Of a stretch of 64,000 nt of DNA, positions 26,015 through 34,299 are shown piece by piece; position 1 is the stretch's first letter, and each line of letters begins with the position of its first letter. Under the pieces are notes generated by a model. The model saw nothing but the letters and a program-made list of their open reading frames with translations. It was not told the DNA's origin and did no database searches. This stretch comes from Devosia sp. Root635. GTDB taxonomy: Bacteria > Pseudomonadota > Alphaproteobacteria > Rhizobiales > Devosiaceae. The translations under genes and the position numbers were made by a program. The stretch covers positions 164,519 to 228,518 of the forward strand of contig NZ_LMGZ01000020.1 in the NCBI RefSeq assembly GCF_001427605.1. Reading direction: 5' to 3'.

Positions 26015-27129
26015 CCATCAACTTCATTGCCGTCGGTGACGTCGCGCAGGATCGCGAAGACCCCGCGACCAGCTTTGACCACGTGCGGGACCGCATCGGA
26101 CAGGCCGATCTGGGCTTCTGCCAGCTCGAGGTGAACCTCACCACCCGCGGCACCCGCCTGCCACAGGCCCGCCACACCATGCGCGGCGATCCTCGCATCG
26201 CCGATGCCCTGGTCGAGGCAGGTCTTGAAGTTGTCTCCTTTGCGGGCAACCATTGCATGGACTGGGGCCCCGATGGGTTGTTCGACACCATAGGCCACCT
26301 CGACCGGGCAGGGGCCCGGCAGGTGGGCACCGGCAAGACCATCGATGAAGCCCGCAAGCCGGTTTACGTCACGCGCAACGATGTGACCGTGGGCTTTATC
26401 TCGGTCAATTCCATTCTCCCGATGAACTATTGGGCCGAAGAAAACCGGCCCGGTTGTGCGCCGTTGCGGGCGCATACGATTTACGAGCAGATCGAGCATG
26501 ACCAGCCCGGCACTCCGGCGCGCGTCCACACCTATAGCTTTCGGGACGATCTCGAGGCGCTGCTCGCGACTATTCGCGAGGTGCGCGGCAAAGCCGATAT
26601 TGTCGTGCTCTCCCATCACGCCGGCATTCACTTCGTCCCGGCCGTAATCCCGGACTATCAGCGCGAAGTGGCCCATGCAGCGATCGATGCCGGTGCCGAT
26701 CTGGTCCTGGGCAGCCATGCGCATATCCTCAAGGGTATCGAGGTCTACAAAGGCAAGACCATTGCCTACAGCATGGCCAATTTCGCCATCGACCTGCGCA
26801 TGGACGAGGCTCATGCCAAGTCCAAGGGCTTCCGGGAAATCCAGAAGCTCAACCCCGATTGGGTGCCCGATTTCGGCAGCCGCTACAACTTCCCGCCCGG
26901 CTCGGAAATGAGCATGATGCTGGAGGCGCGGTTCTCGAAAGACGGCGTCAGCGATGTGCGCCTGGTGCCCATCATGATCGGCCGTGACGCCGACCCGAAG
27001 ATCGTGCCGTCCGATCATCCGGATTTCGAGCGCATCCGCCTTTACCTCCAGTCCATCTCGGACAGGGCCGAACTCGGAAGTACCATTTCGGCAGATGGCG
27101 ACGTCTACCGCGTGTCGCTCAGCCAATGA
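26011..27129 (+). CDS. CapA family protein (metallophosphoesterase-like fold)
   Basis: 372-residue protein of the PGA_cap family, which includes poly-gamma-glutamate CapA and many uncharacterised calcineurin-like enzymes. The expected metal-site motifs are seen: VGDVAQDRE at the N-terminus, FAGNHCMDWG (about 76-85), VLSHHAG (about 197-203) and GSHAHILKG (about 232-240). There is no signal peptide, so it acts in the cytosol, unlike capsule-linked CapA. It overlaps both neighbours by four bases, which places it in the importer operon and suggests hydrolysis of an imported conjugate. The substrate is unknown. Confidence 0.83.
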   Translation: MTINFIAVGDVAQDREDPATSFDHVRDRIGQADLGFCQLEVNLTTRGTRLPQARHTMRGDPRIADALVEAGLEVVSFAGNHCMDWGPDGLFDTIGHLDRAGARQVGTGKTIDEARKPVYVTRNDVTVGFISVNSILPMNYWAEENRPGCAPLRAHTIYEQIEHDQPGTPARVHTYSFRDDLEALLATIREVRGKADIVVLSHHAGIHFVPAVIPDYQREVAHAAIDAGADLVLGSHAHILKGIEVYKGKTIAYSMANFAIDLRMDEAHAKSKGFREIQKLNPDWVPDFGSRYNFPPGSEMSMMLEARFSKDGVSDVRLVPIMIGRDADPKIVPSDHPDFERIRLYLQSISDRAELGSTISADGDVYRVSLSQ

Positions 27130-28469
27130 GCCTGACACTCACAATAGCCGAGCGCTATCTGGACCTTGCCGGGCGCGGCGTCGGTCGGCCCGCGCTGGAT
27201 GCAGCGCGCATCGCCCTGGCCGATGCCCTGGCCGTCATGGTCGCCGCGACCGGGCTGGAGCCCGCAGCCGGCCCGTTCATGGCCTATGCCAGAGCGTCGG
27301 GTTCCGGCTCATCGACGCTCATCGGCCAGGGCGCCAAGACATCCCCGGTATTTGCGGCGCTGGCCAATGGCGCCCTGGCTCATGCCATCGACTTTGAAGA
27401 CACGTTTGAAGAGGGCATGGTTCATCCCAATGCCTCGCTTGTTCCCGCCGTGCTCGCTTTGGCGGAAAGCGAACAGTCGAATGGCGCCGACGTGCTCGCA
27501 GCCCTCGCCATGGGGTGCGATTTCTCTTGCCGTGCTTCCCTTGCGCTTGACGGCGATCCCGCCAGGCGCGGCTGGTATCATCCGCCGGTGCTGGCGGGGC
27601 TTGGCGCTACGCTCGGCGCCGCACTTCTGCTCAAGCTCGATGCCGGCGGCATTCGAAACGCGCTCGGGCTCTTCATTCCGCAGTTCATGCTTGGCGATGA
27701 ATTGAAGCGCAGTCCCAGGTCTGATCTTCGTGCCGTAAGAGAAGGCTTTGCTGCCCGCGCCGCCGTGGAAGCGGCGCTGCTCGCCCGTGCCGGTGTCGAG
27801 GCGGTCGAAGCGCCATTGGAGGGCTCGTCCGGACTCTTCGCCATGCTCACCGGAAACGGGCCAAAGATCGAGCCCTTTGCCACGATCGGCATGCCATTGC
27901 TTGGCCCCGAGGTCGGGGTGAAACGCTGGCCCGCCTGCCGGGGCACCCATAGCGCGGTGGTGGCGGCCCTGGCCTTCCGCGCCAAGGGCGTCATGGGCAC
28001 CGATATCGCCGCGGTCACGGTCCAGGTCGGCCCGCCCAACGACATGTTGTTCGTGCCGCGTCCGCAGCGCATCGCACCGCAGACGGCCATCGACGGCAAG
28101 TTCTCCATACCCTTCGTATTCGCCTCGGCTATGGAAACCGGCGGCCTCACGCTAGCCAGCTTCGTCCCCGGACGACTGAGCGCCCCCGAAACCCTGGCGC
28201 TCGCCGCGCGCGTAGACATCGAGCCGGAGCTGGTCGCCGTTGGTGCGGAGGCGGTCTACACGGTCAGCACGCATGCAGGGGCAATCCTAAGGGAAACCAT
28301 CCTCGCGGTACCTGTCTGGCGCACCAAGGATATCGGTATTCCGGATCTTGTCCCAAAAGTTGAGGCTTGCTTCGAGTATGGAACGCAGCCGTTTGATGCA
28401 CCCGCTTTCCTCGCCGCCATTGCGGATATCGACGTCCAAGGCATCACGCCGCTCATGAGGCTGGTTTGA
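27126..28469 (+). CDS. MmgE/PrpD family protein
   Basis: 447-residue member of the 2-methylcitrate dehydratase / cis-aconitate decarboxylase fold. The N-terminal all-alpha lid domain (about 1-265) contains the conserved ALANGALAHAIDFEDTFEEGMVHPNASLVPA stretch (from about 78). The C-terminal domain starts near VGVKRWPACRGTHSA. It is the last gene of the dipeptide-type ABC operon, coupled by ATGA. A true methylcitrate dehydratase would sit in a prp operon, which this is not, so a hydratase, dehydratase or decarboxylase on the imported compound is more likely. The specificity is unknown. Confidence 0.87.
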   Translation: MSLTLTIAERYLDLAGRGVGRPALDAARIALADALAVMVAATGLEPAAGPFMAYARASGSGSSTLIGQGAKTSPVFAALANGALAHAIDFEDTFEEGMVHPNASLVPAVLALAESEQSNGADVLAALAMGCDFSCRASLALDGDPARRGWYHPPVLAGLGATLGAALLLKLDAGGIRNALGLFIPQFMLGDELKRSPRSDLRAVREGFAARAAVEAALLARAGVEAVEAPLEGSSGLFAMLTGNGPKIEPFATIGMPLLGPEVGVKRWPACRGTHSAVVAALAFRAKGVMGTDIAAVTVQVGPPNDMLFVPRPQRIAPQTAIDGKFSIPFVFASAMETGGLTLASFVPGRLSAPETLALAARVDIEPELVAVGAEAVYTVSTHAGAILRETILAVPVWRTKDIGIPDLVPKVEACFEYGTQPFDAPAFLAAIADIDVQGITPLMRLV

Positions 28470-28545
28470 ACTTTGGTCGTCAGTTGCCCCGTGTACCCAA
28501 CGGGAGGGGCGGGGCCCGCAAGAGGAATACTGCCATGTTCACCTC

Positions 28546-28575
28546 TTGCACTGATTTTGTTATGACATATAACAA
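28546..28575 (+). promoter_or_regulatory. fcs promoter with MarR2 operator
   Basis: TTGCAC (28546-28551), a 16-base spacer and TATAAC (28568-28573). The -10 box is the right arm of the 19-bp palindrome TTGTTATGACATATAACAA (28557-28575), the most symmetrical copy of the GTTAT-N5-ATAAC motif. Confidence 0.75.
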
Positions 28576-28595
28576 TCTGGATGCGGGAGGATCAC

Positions 28596-30452
28596 ATGAA
28601 TTTTGACGTTCCCTTGCGACCGGTGCGGCTGGGCAGGATGACTGCCGTTTGCGAAACACGCGCCGACGGCAGCATGGTCATTGGCTCTACCGAGGCGCTG
28701 GAGCCGTACCCACGATCCATCGTGGACGCACTGGCTGCCTGGGCCGAAAAAACGCCCGACGCTGTGCTGATCGCGGATCGGGAGGAAAGCGGATGGCGTT
28801 CGCTGAGCTATGCTGAGGTCATTGAACGCATTCACCCCATCGCGCAGGCGCTGCTTGACGCCGGTCTGGGGCCGGAGCGTCCCCTGATTATCCTCTCCGG
28901 CAATGAAATCGAGCACTTCCTGCTCGGCATGGCGGCGATCTGGGTCGGGGTCCCCTATGCGCCGATTTCACCGGCCTATTCGCTGGTATCGGCTGATTTC
29001 GGCAAGCTGCGCCACATTGCCGGCCTGCTCACCCCCGGCATGATCTATGCCAGCGACGGCGTCCAGTTTGCGCCCGCCGTCGACGCGGTCTTCGCGCACG
29101 ACCTGCCGCTGGTCGTCCGCACCAACCCGATTCCATCACGTCCCGGCATGATTTTCGACGACCTGCTCGAGACCAAAGTCACAGCGGCGGTTGCACAGGC
29201 CCATGGTGCAATAACCGGCGACACGATTGCCAAGGTGCTTTTCACCTCCGGTTCGACCGGCCTGCCCAAGGGCGTCATTACCACCAATACCATGATGGCC
29301 TGCAACCAGCAGATGATCCGCCAGGCCCTGGCCTTCCTGGCGGACGAGCCTCCAGTGCTGCTCGACTGGATGCCCTGGAACCATGTCGCCGGTGGCAGCC
29401 ACAATGTGGGCATCGCCATCTACAACGGGGGTAGCTTCTATATCGACGACGGCCAGCCCACCCCGGCGCGATTTGGGCGAACGCTCGAGAATCTGGGCAT
29501 GGTCCAGCCTACTCTGTTCATGAATGTGCCCAAGGCCTACGAATTCCTGGTCTCCGCTTTTCCGGAGAACCCGGTCGCACGCCGGAATCTCTTCGCCCGG
29601 CTCAAGCTGCTCCAATATGCCGGCGCGGGCCTGGCGCAGCACGTCTTCGACGGGCTCGCCGAAGCGGCCCGCGCCGAAACGGGCGAGCGCATCCTGATTA
29701 TTACGGGCTATGGGTCCACCGAGACTGCGCCCTTTGCCTTCACCACCACCTGGGCCGTCGAAGAAGCGGGCCATATCGGCCTTCCTGCCGCGGGCATGAG
29801 CGTCAAGCTCGTCCGCAACGAAGAGAAGCACGAACTGCGCCTCAAGGGTCCCAATGTGACGCCCGGATATTGGCGTGACGCGGCAAAGACCGCTGAGGCC
29901 TTCGACGACGAGGGCTACTATTGCATCGGCGACGCCGTGCGGTTTGTCGATCCGCAGCGGCTCGACAGCGGTCTCATCTTCGACGGACGGGTGACCGAGG
30001 ACTTCAAGCTCTCGACCGGCACCTGGGTCAATTTTGCCGCGATCCGCAGCAGCGTGATCGCCGCCTGCGCGCCGCTGATCCGTGATGTGGTCGTGACCGG
30101 TCACGATCTCAATTTTGTCGGCGCCATGATTTTTCCCGATCTGCAAGCATGCCGCCGGGAGGCCGGCCTGCCAGAAGGAACCGCAGCCGCCGACGTGGTC
30201 GCCCATCCCAAGGTCAGGGCCCGGTTTGAAACGGCATTCGCAAATCTCGCGGCCCGAGCAACGGGCAGTTCAAACCACGTGGCGCGAGCGCTGCTGCTGG
30301 CTGACTTGCCCGATATCGACAAGGGCGAGGTGACCGACAAGGGGTCGATCAACCAGCGCGCCGTTTGCACGCACAGGGCCCATCTTGTCGCCCAGCTCCA
30401 CGCCAAGGCGCCCAATACCGACGTGATGATATTTCAGCGGAAAGGAGCCTGA
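28596..30452 (+). CDS. fcs: Feruloyl-CoA synthetase (hydroxycinnamate-CoA ligase)
   Basis: 618-residue acyl-adenylate-forming ligase. It has the AMP-binding loop LFTSGSTGLPKG (215-226), YGSTETAPFAF and a C-terminal DGRVTEDFKLSTGTWVN region. The pattern PYAPISPAYSLVS.DFGKLRHI (about 120-141) and the long N-terminus beginning RPVRLG are those of bacterial feruloyl-CoA synthetases rather than fatty acyl ligases. The ATG at 28596 follows GGGAGG by five bases. Activated ferulate, p-coumarate or caffeate is the expected product. The following genes can carry out each remaining step of side-chain beta-oxidation. Confidence 0.85.
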   Translation: MNFDVPLRPVRLGRMTAVCETRADGSMVIGSTEALEPYPRSIVDALAAWAEKTPDAVLIADREESGWRSLSYAEVIERIHPIAQALLDAGLGPERPLIILSGNEIEHFLLGMAAIWVGVPYAPISPAYSLVSADFGKLRHIAGLLTPGMIYASDGVQFAPAVDAVFAHDLPLVVRTNPIPSRPGMIFDDLLETKVTAAVAQAHGAITGDTIAKVLFTSGSTGLPKGVITTNTMMACNQQMIRQALAFLADEPPVLLDWMPWNHVAGGSHNVGIAIYNGGSFYIDDGQPTPARFGRTLENLGMVQPTLFMNVPKAYEFLVSAFPENPVARRNLFARLKLLQYAGAGLAQHVFDGLAEAARAETGERILIITGYGSTETAPFAFTTTWAVEEAGHIGLPAAGMSVKLVRNEEKHELRLKGPNVTPGYWRDAAKTAEAFDDEGYYCIGDAVRFVDPQRLDSGLIFDGRVTEDFKLSTGTWVNFAAIRSSVIAACAPLIRDVVVTGHDLNFVGAMIFPDLQACRREAGLPEGTAAADVVAHPKVRARFETAFANLAARATGSSNHVARALLLADLPDIDKGEVTDKGSINQRAVCTHRAHLVAQLHAKAPNTDVMIFQRKGA

Positions 30453-30453
30453 C

Positions 30454-31695
30454 TTGGTCAAGCCACTCGCAATTGCCTTTGATGACGCCTGGCTGCTTGG
30501 CGGCGCCCGCACGCCTTTCATCGACTATCGCGGCGCCTTTGCCGAAATCTCGCCGATCGATCTGGGCATCAAGGCAGCACGGGCGGCGATCGAACGGGTC
30601 GGCGCGCGGGCCGAGGATATCGGCCACACCATCGTAGGCTCCATGGCACAGGCCTCGTTCGATGCCTATGTCACGCCGCGCCATATCGGACTTTATGCCG
30701 GTGCCACCACCGAGGCGCCGGCTCATCTGGTGCAGCGAATTTGCGGTACGGGCCTCGAAGTGATCGCCCAGGCGGCGGATTCGGTTGCTCTGGGCCGCGT
30801 TGATCTGGCACTGGCGGCCGGCTGCGAGTCGATGAGCCGCAACCCGATCTCGGCCTATACCCACCGCAACGGCTTTGCCCTCGGCAATGTCGAATTCAAG
30901 GACTTTCTGTTCGAGGCTCTCTATGATCCGGCCGGTTGCGTCAGCATGGGCGACACTGCCGAAAACCTTGCCAGACAGTACGGCATCTCCCGCGAGAGCG
31001 TCGACCGCTACGCCGAACGCAGCTTCGAGCGCGCCGTGGCGGCCAAGGCTGCCGGAATTTTTGCCGAGGAAATCGTGGCGGTCGAAACTGAGACCTTCGC
31101 CATCGATGGCCTGGCGGACCGCGCCATCAGGCTGCCGCGTGGCGTCACGTCCGTAACGGAGGACAGCCATATTCGTCCGTCGCCCTATGAGGTTCTGGCC
31201 AGGCTCCGTCCCGCCTTTGGCGGCGTGCAGACGGGCGGCAACTCCTCGGCCATCGTCGATGGAGGCGCGGCTGTGCTGGTGGCTTCGGCCGACTATGCCC
31301 AGGCCAAGGGCCACGCGCCCCTGGCGCGGATTGTGGCCAGTGCTGCCGTGGGGGTGCCACCCAAAATCATGGGCATTGGTCCGGCACCGGCCATTCGCGC
31401 CGTGCTCGACAAGGCGGGTCTGACGCTCGGCCAGATCGACCGTATCGAGATCAACGAGGCCTTTGGCGCGCAGGTGCTGGCCTGCGCCGCCGAACTGGGC
31501 ATCGACGAAAGCAAGCTCAACGTCAATGGCGGCGCCATTGCTATCGGCCACCCGCTCGGGGTTACCGGCATTCGCCTGGCACTGACCCTGGCACTTGAAC
31601 TGAAACGCTCCGGCGGCCGCTATGGCATTGCGTCTGCCTGTATCGGTGGCGGCCAGGGCATTGCGCTTCTGATCGAAAACACGGAGGCCAGGTGA
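30454..31695 (+). CDS. Thiolase family protein (beta-ketothiolase)
   Basis: 413-residue thiolase with the three catalytic positions intact: C97 (RICGTG), H366 (GHPLG) and C396 (ACIGGGQG). In this operon it would cleave the aryl-beta-ketopropionyl-CoA to acetyl-CoA and the aromatic acyl-CoA. The start is a TTG placed six bases after AAAGGAG, directly behind the ligase stop codon. The stop overlaps the dehydrogenase gene. A plain acetoacetyl-CoA thiolase role is possible, but a separate thiolase of that type is encoded at 54278. Confidence 0.9.
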   Translation: MVKPLAIAFDDAWLLGGARTPFIDYRGAFAEISPIDLGIKAARAAIERVGARAEDIGHTIVGSMAQASFDAYVTPRHIGLYAGATTEAPAHLVQRICGTGLEVIAQAADSVALGRVDLALAAGCESMSRNPISAYTHRNGFALGNVEFKDFLFEALYDPAGCVSMGDTAENLARQYGISRESVDRYAERSFERAVAAKAAGIFAEEIVAVETETFAIDGLADRAIRLPRGVTSVTEDSHIRPSPYEVLARLRPAFGGVQTGGNSSAIVDGGAAVLVASADYAQAKGHAPLARIVASAAVGVPPKIMGIGPAPAIRAVLDKAGLTLGQIDRIEINEAFGAQVLACAAELGIDESKLNVNGGAIAIGHPLGVTGIRLALTLALELKRSGGRYGIASACIGGGQGIALLIENTEAR

Positions 31696-32456
31696 TGCTT
31701 ATTGCGGGCAAAACGGCCTTCGTCACCGGCGCGGCCTCGGGACTGGGTGCCGAAACCGCCCGGCTGCTCGCCGCGGCAGGTGCTCGCGTTGCCGTTCTCG
31801 ACCGCGACGCGGTCAAGGGACAGGCCATCGCCCAGGAGCTGGGCGGGCAATACGTCTCGGTCGATGTGTCCGATGCCACCAGTGCCGAAGCTGCAGTCAG
31901 CGCTGCCCTGGCGGCCTTCGGCGCGCCTGCAGTGCTGGTCAATTGCGCTGGCATCGGGACCGCAGGGCGGATTGTTGGGCGGGAAGGACCCATGGAACTG
32001 ACGGCCTTTCAAAAGGTCATCAACGTCAATCTCGTCGGCACCTTCAACATGCTGCGCCTATGCGCCCACGCCATGTCGACCGCCGAGCCAGATGCCAATG
32101 GCCAGCGTGGCGTCATCATTTCCACCGCCTCGGTCGCCGCGTATGAAGGGCAGGTGGGGCAAGCCGCCTATGCTGCCTCCAAAGGTGGCATCGTCGCCCT
32201 GACCCTGCCGGCGGCGCGCGAACTGGCCCGCTTCGGCATCCGGGTGCTGGCAATTGCGCCCGGCCTGTTCCTGACGCCGCTCCTGGCCGAGCTGCCACCG
32301 GAGGTGCAGGACGGCCTGGCCAGCACCATTCCCAATCCGCCACGCCTTGGTCAGCCGGTAGAATTTGCCCAGTTGGTCAAAGCAATGATCGAGAACGACT
32401 ATCTCAATGGCGAAGTGATCCGTCTCGATGGCGCGCTGCGCATGCAGGCGAAATAG
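31695..32456 (+). CDS. SDR family 3-hydroxyacyl-CoA dehydrogenase (HSD10-like)
   Basis: 253-residue short-chain dehydrogenase. It has the cofactor motif TGAASGLG (11-18), NCAG (83-86) and the catalytic S143 or S146, Y159 and K163 (YAASK). An aspartate-type acidic end of beta-2 (VLDRD) indicates NAD. The segment GQVGQAAYAASKGGIV.LTLP with C-terminal LNGEVIRLDGALRM is that of the HSD17B10 group, which oxidises 3-hydroxyacyl-CoA. It would oxidise the hydrated cinnamoyl-CoA to the beta-keto ester. The ATG shares its first base with the thiolase stop (TGATG); GGAGG stands seven bases upstream. Confidence 0.85.
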   Translation: MLIAGKTAFVTGAASGLGAETARLLAAAGARVAVLDRDAVKGQAIAQELGGQYVSVDVSDATSAEAAVSAALAAFGAPAVLVNCAGIGTAGRIVGREGPMELTAFQKVINVNLVGTFNMLRLCAHAMSTAEPDANGQRGVIISTASVAAYEGQVGQAAYAASKGGIVALTLPAARELARFGIRVLAIAPGLFLTPLLAELPPEVQDGLASTIPNPPRLGQPVEFAQLVKAMIENDYLNGEVIRLDGALRMQAK

Positions 32457-32459
32457 GCA

Positions 32460-32897
32460 ATGGCCATGTTCAGCAATTCCACTTCCGTCGCCATCCAGTT
32501 CGGGGACTGCGACCCGGCCGGTATCGTCTACTATCCCAACTATTTCCGCATGTTCGACAATGCCACTGTCGCCCTGTTTTCCGCCGCCCTCGGCATGAAC
32601 AAGCGCCTCTGGCTCGAGCACTACCAGATAGCCGGCATCCCGATGGTGGATACGGGGGCGAAGTTCTTCATCCCCTCCTGCTTCGGCGATGTGATCGATA
32701 TCCGCAGCGACATAGTCGAGCTTGGCAGATCCAGCTTTTCTGTCCGCCACCAGGTCCTGCGCGGGCCAGATCTCGCTATTGAAGCCCATGAGAAGCGCGT
32801 CTGGGTCAGGCGCGATCCCGGCGGCGCGATCCGCTCTGCCCCACTTCCCGATGACGTGCGGTCCCGCCTTCAGTCCCCGCTTCGCCCCGTTGTGTGA
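32460..32897 (+). CDS. 4-hydroxybenzoyl-CoA thioesterase family protein
   Basis: 145-residue hotdog-fold thioesterase. The motif FGDCDPAGIVYYPNY (14-28) is nearly identical to that of the Pseudomonas 4-hydroxybenzoyl-CoA thioesterase, with D18 at the position of its catalytic D17. This is the AR-type subgroup rather than the Arthrobacter type. In this operon it would release vanillate or 4-hydroxybenzoate from the thiolase product. It begins three bases after the dehydrogenase stop and ends 11 bases before the hydratase start, so it is an integral part of the operon. Confidence 0.87.
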   Translation: MAMFSNSTSVAIQFGDCDPAGIVYYPNYFRMFDNATVALFSAALGMNKRLWLEHYQIAGIPMVDTGAKFFIPSCFGDVIDIRSDIVELGRSSFSVRHQVLRGPDLAIEAHEKRVWVRRDPGGAIRSAPLPDDVRSRLQSPLRPVV

Positions 32898-32908
32898 AAG
32901 GACCAAAT

Positions 32909-33679
32909 ATGACGCATACCGATGTTGTGAGGATCACCCGCCGGGATGGCATCGCGCACCTCACGCTCAACCGCCCGGACAAGCGCAATGCCCTCAACGA
33001 TGACCTCATTGCCACGCTTGATGCCTTCTTCAGCGCAGTCGACGATTCCATTCGGGCCATCATCATCTCCGGCGCCGGCGGGCATTTTTCATCGGGGCTC
33101 GATCTGTCCCAGCATGTCGCCCGCGAGCCGCTCCAGGTCATGGCCCATTCGCGCAACTGGCATCGCGTCATGGCGCTCCTGGCCCAGTCGCCGCGTCCCG
33201 TCATAGCGGCCATGACGGGCGCCGTCATGGGCGGTGGACTGGAACTCGCGGCCACCTGCCATGTCCGCGTTGCCGAGGAAACCGTGCGCTTCCAGATGCC
33301 TGAGGGCATGCGCGGCATTTTCGTCGGCGGTGGAGGTTCCGTGCGCATTTCCCGCCTCATAGGGGCCGACCGCATGACGGAGATGATGCTGACGGGCCGC
33401 AGCTATTCGGGCGCGGAAGGGGAGCGTCTGGGCCTGGCCCATCATTGCGTGTCGGAGGGCCATGCGCTCGCGAAAGCCTTCGAGCTTGCCGAAAATATCG
33501 TGCGCAATTCTCCCACCATCAACGCCTTCATCATCCAGGCGCTCGCACAGATAGCCACCATGCCTCCGGAGGCGGGGCTCTATGCGGAGAGCCTGACGGC
33601 GGCCCTCAGCCAGTCGGGGCCGGATGCTGAAGAGGGCCTGCGGGCCTTCCTGGAAAAGCGGGCTCCGGTCTTCCGCTAG
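32909..33679 (+). CDS. Enoyl-CoA hydratase/isomerase family protein
   Basis: 256-residue crotonase-fold enzyme. The oxyanion-hole segments GGHFSSGLDL (57-66) and GAVMGGGLELA (104-114) are present. Both glutamates used for hydration (E112 and E132, in GGGLELA and MPEGMRG) are kept, so a real hydratase is plausible. It would add water to hydroxycinnamoyl-CoA. A retro-aldol hydratase-lyase is the alternative, but the presence of a dehydrogenase, thiolase and thioesterase argues for beta-oxidation. The ATG has AAAGGA upstream. It converges on marR2 with a four-base overlap. Confidence 0.85.
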   Translation: MTHTDVVRITRRDGIAHLTLNRPDKRNALNDDLIATLDAFFSAVDDSIRAIIISGAGGHFSSGLDLSQHVAREPLQVMAHSRNWHRVMALLAQSPRPVIAAMTGAVMGGGLELAATCHVRVAEETVRFQMPEGMRGIFVGGGGSVRISRLIGADRMTEMMLTGRSYSGAEGERLGLAHHCVSEGHALAKAFELAENIVRNSPTINAFIIQALAQIATMPPEAGLYAESLTAALSQSGPDAEEGLRAFLEKRAPVFR

Positions 33680-34143
33680 GTCAGCCGTTCGAGCAGCGCC
33701 AGCAATTGTTCGCGTTGGGATTCGCCACCCAGCCGCTCGACGAAGTCGCTCTCGAGCTGGTCGTGCAGGTCGCGCGCCTCGGCCAGAAAAATGCGTCCGG
33801 AAGCGGTCAAATGCAGCGCATTGGCGCGGCGGTCGCTTTCAACGCTGAGCCGCTCCAACAAGCCGCGGGCTTCCAGTCCCTGTGCCAGGGCAACAAAATT
33901 GGCTCGTTTGATCCCCAGGGCAGCGGCGATCTCGCTCTGCTTGCGGCCCGGATTTTCATCGACCAGCACCAGAACCGAATACTCGGCCGGGCGAAGTGCC
34001 AGGCTTTCGAAGACGGTCAGAAAACGCTGAAAGACGCTGAGCTGCGCGCGCCGGAGCCGGTAGCCGATGAGACCCAGCGCTGCCTGGGAATTCAGGCCCC
34101 CCTCAGCGTCGTCCTGTTCCACCAAGGCATTATCCGTCGACAT
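33676..34143 (-). CDS. MarR-family transcriptional regulator (MarR2)
   Basis: 155-residue winged-helix repressor. The recognition segment is NPGRKQSEIAAALGIKRANFVALAQGLEARGLL and the wing has SDRRANALHLTASG. It resembles the MarR proteins that guard ferulate and coumarate operons and respond to hydroxycinnamoyl-CoA (family knowledge). It is divergent from a TRAP operon, with the palindrome GTTAT-acgtg-ATAAC in between. The same palindrome sits on the fcs promoter and on the ABC operon promoter, so one repressor probably controls uptake and degradation together. Confidence 0.9.
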   Translation of the reverse strand: MSTDNALVEQDDAEGGLNSQAALGLIGYRLRRAQLSVFQRFLTVFESLALRPAEYSVLVLVDENPGRKQSEIAAALGIKRANFVALAQGLEARGLLERLSVESDRRANALHLTASGRIFLAEARDLHDQLESDFVERLGGESQREQLLALLERLT

Positions 34144-34170
34144 TGTCTACTCCGCCAGTCTTGAGACTGC

Positions 34171-34206
34171 TTGCACGAGCCACGCAGTTTGTTATACGTG
34201 ATAACA
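34171..34206 (+). promoter_or_regulatory. Promoter and MarR2 operator of the second TRAP operon
   Basis: TTGCAC (34171-34176) and TATACG or TTATAC 15-16 bases on, overlapped by the palindrome TGTTAT-acgtg-ATAACA (34190-34206). It lies 48 bases from the marR2 start codon, so autoregulation is likely. Confidence 0.68.
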
Positions 34207-34299
34207 TTCGATGACTCCAGCGCCGTCATGCAGTTGGGAGGCTGCCTGGGACGCCGGGAGGTCGCGTGGAGCGCCCGATGGGTGACGGGAGGGGGATCC

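Noticed and set aside
28488-28504. CCCGT/ACGGG stem between the PrpD-like gene and fcs
   Set aside because: Short, interrupted stem in a GC-rich stretch; a terminator is expected here but not demonstrable.
32909-33679. Crotonase as a feruloyl-CoA hydratase-lyase making vanillin
   Set aside because: Not excluded, but no vanillin dehydrogenase is near and the operon has dehydrogenase, thiolase and thioesterase that would be pointless for a lyase route.
34171-34299. TTG-initiated extension of the second TRAP small subunit
   Set aside because: It would start in the -35 box and cross the operator; the GTG at 34300 has GGAGG and gives a normal N-terminus.
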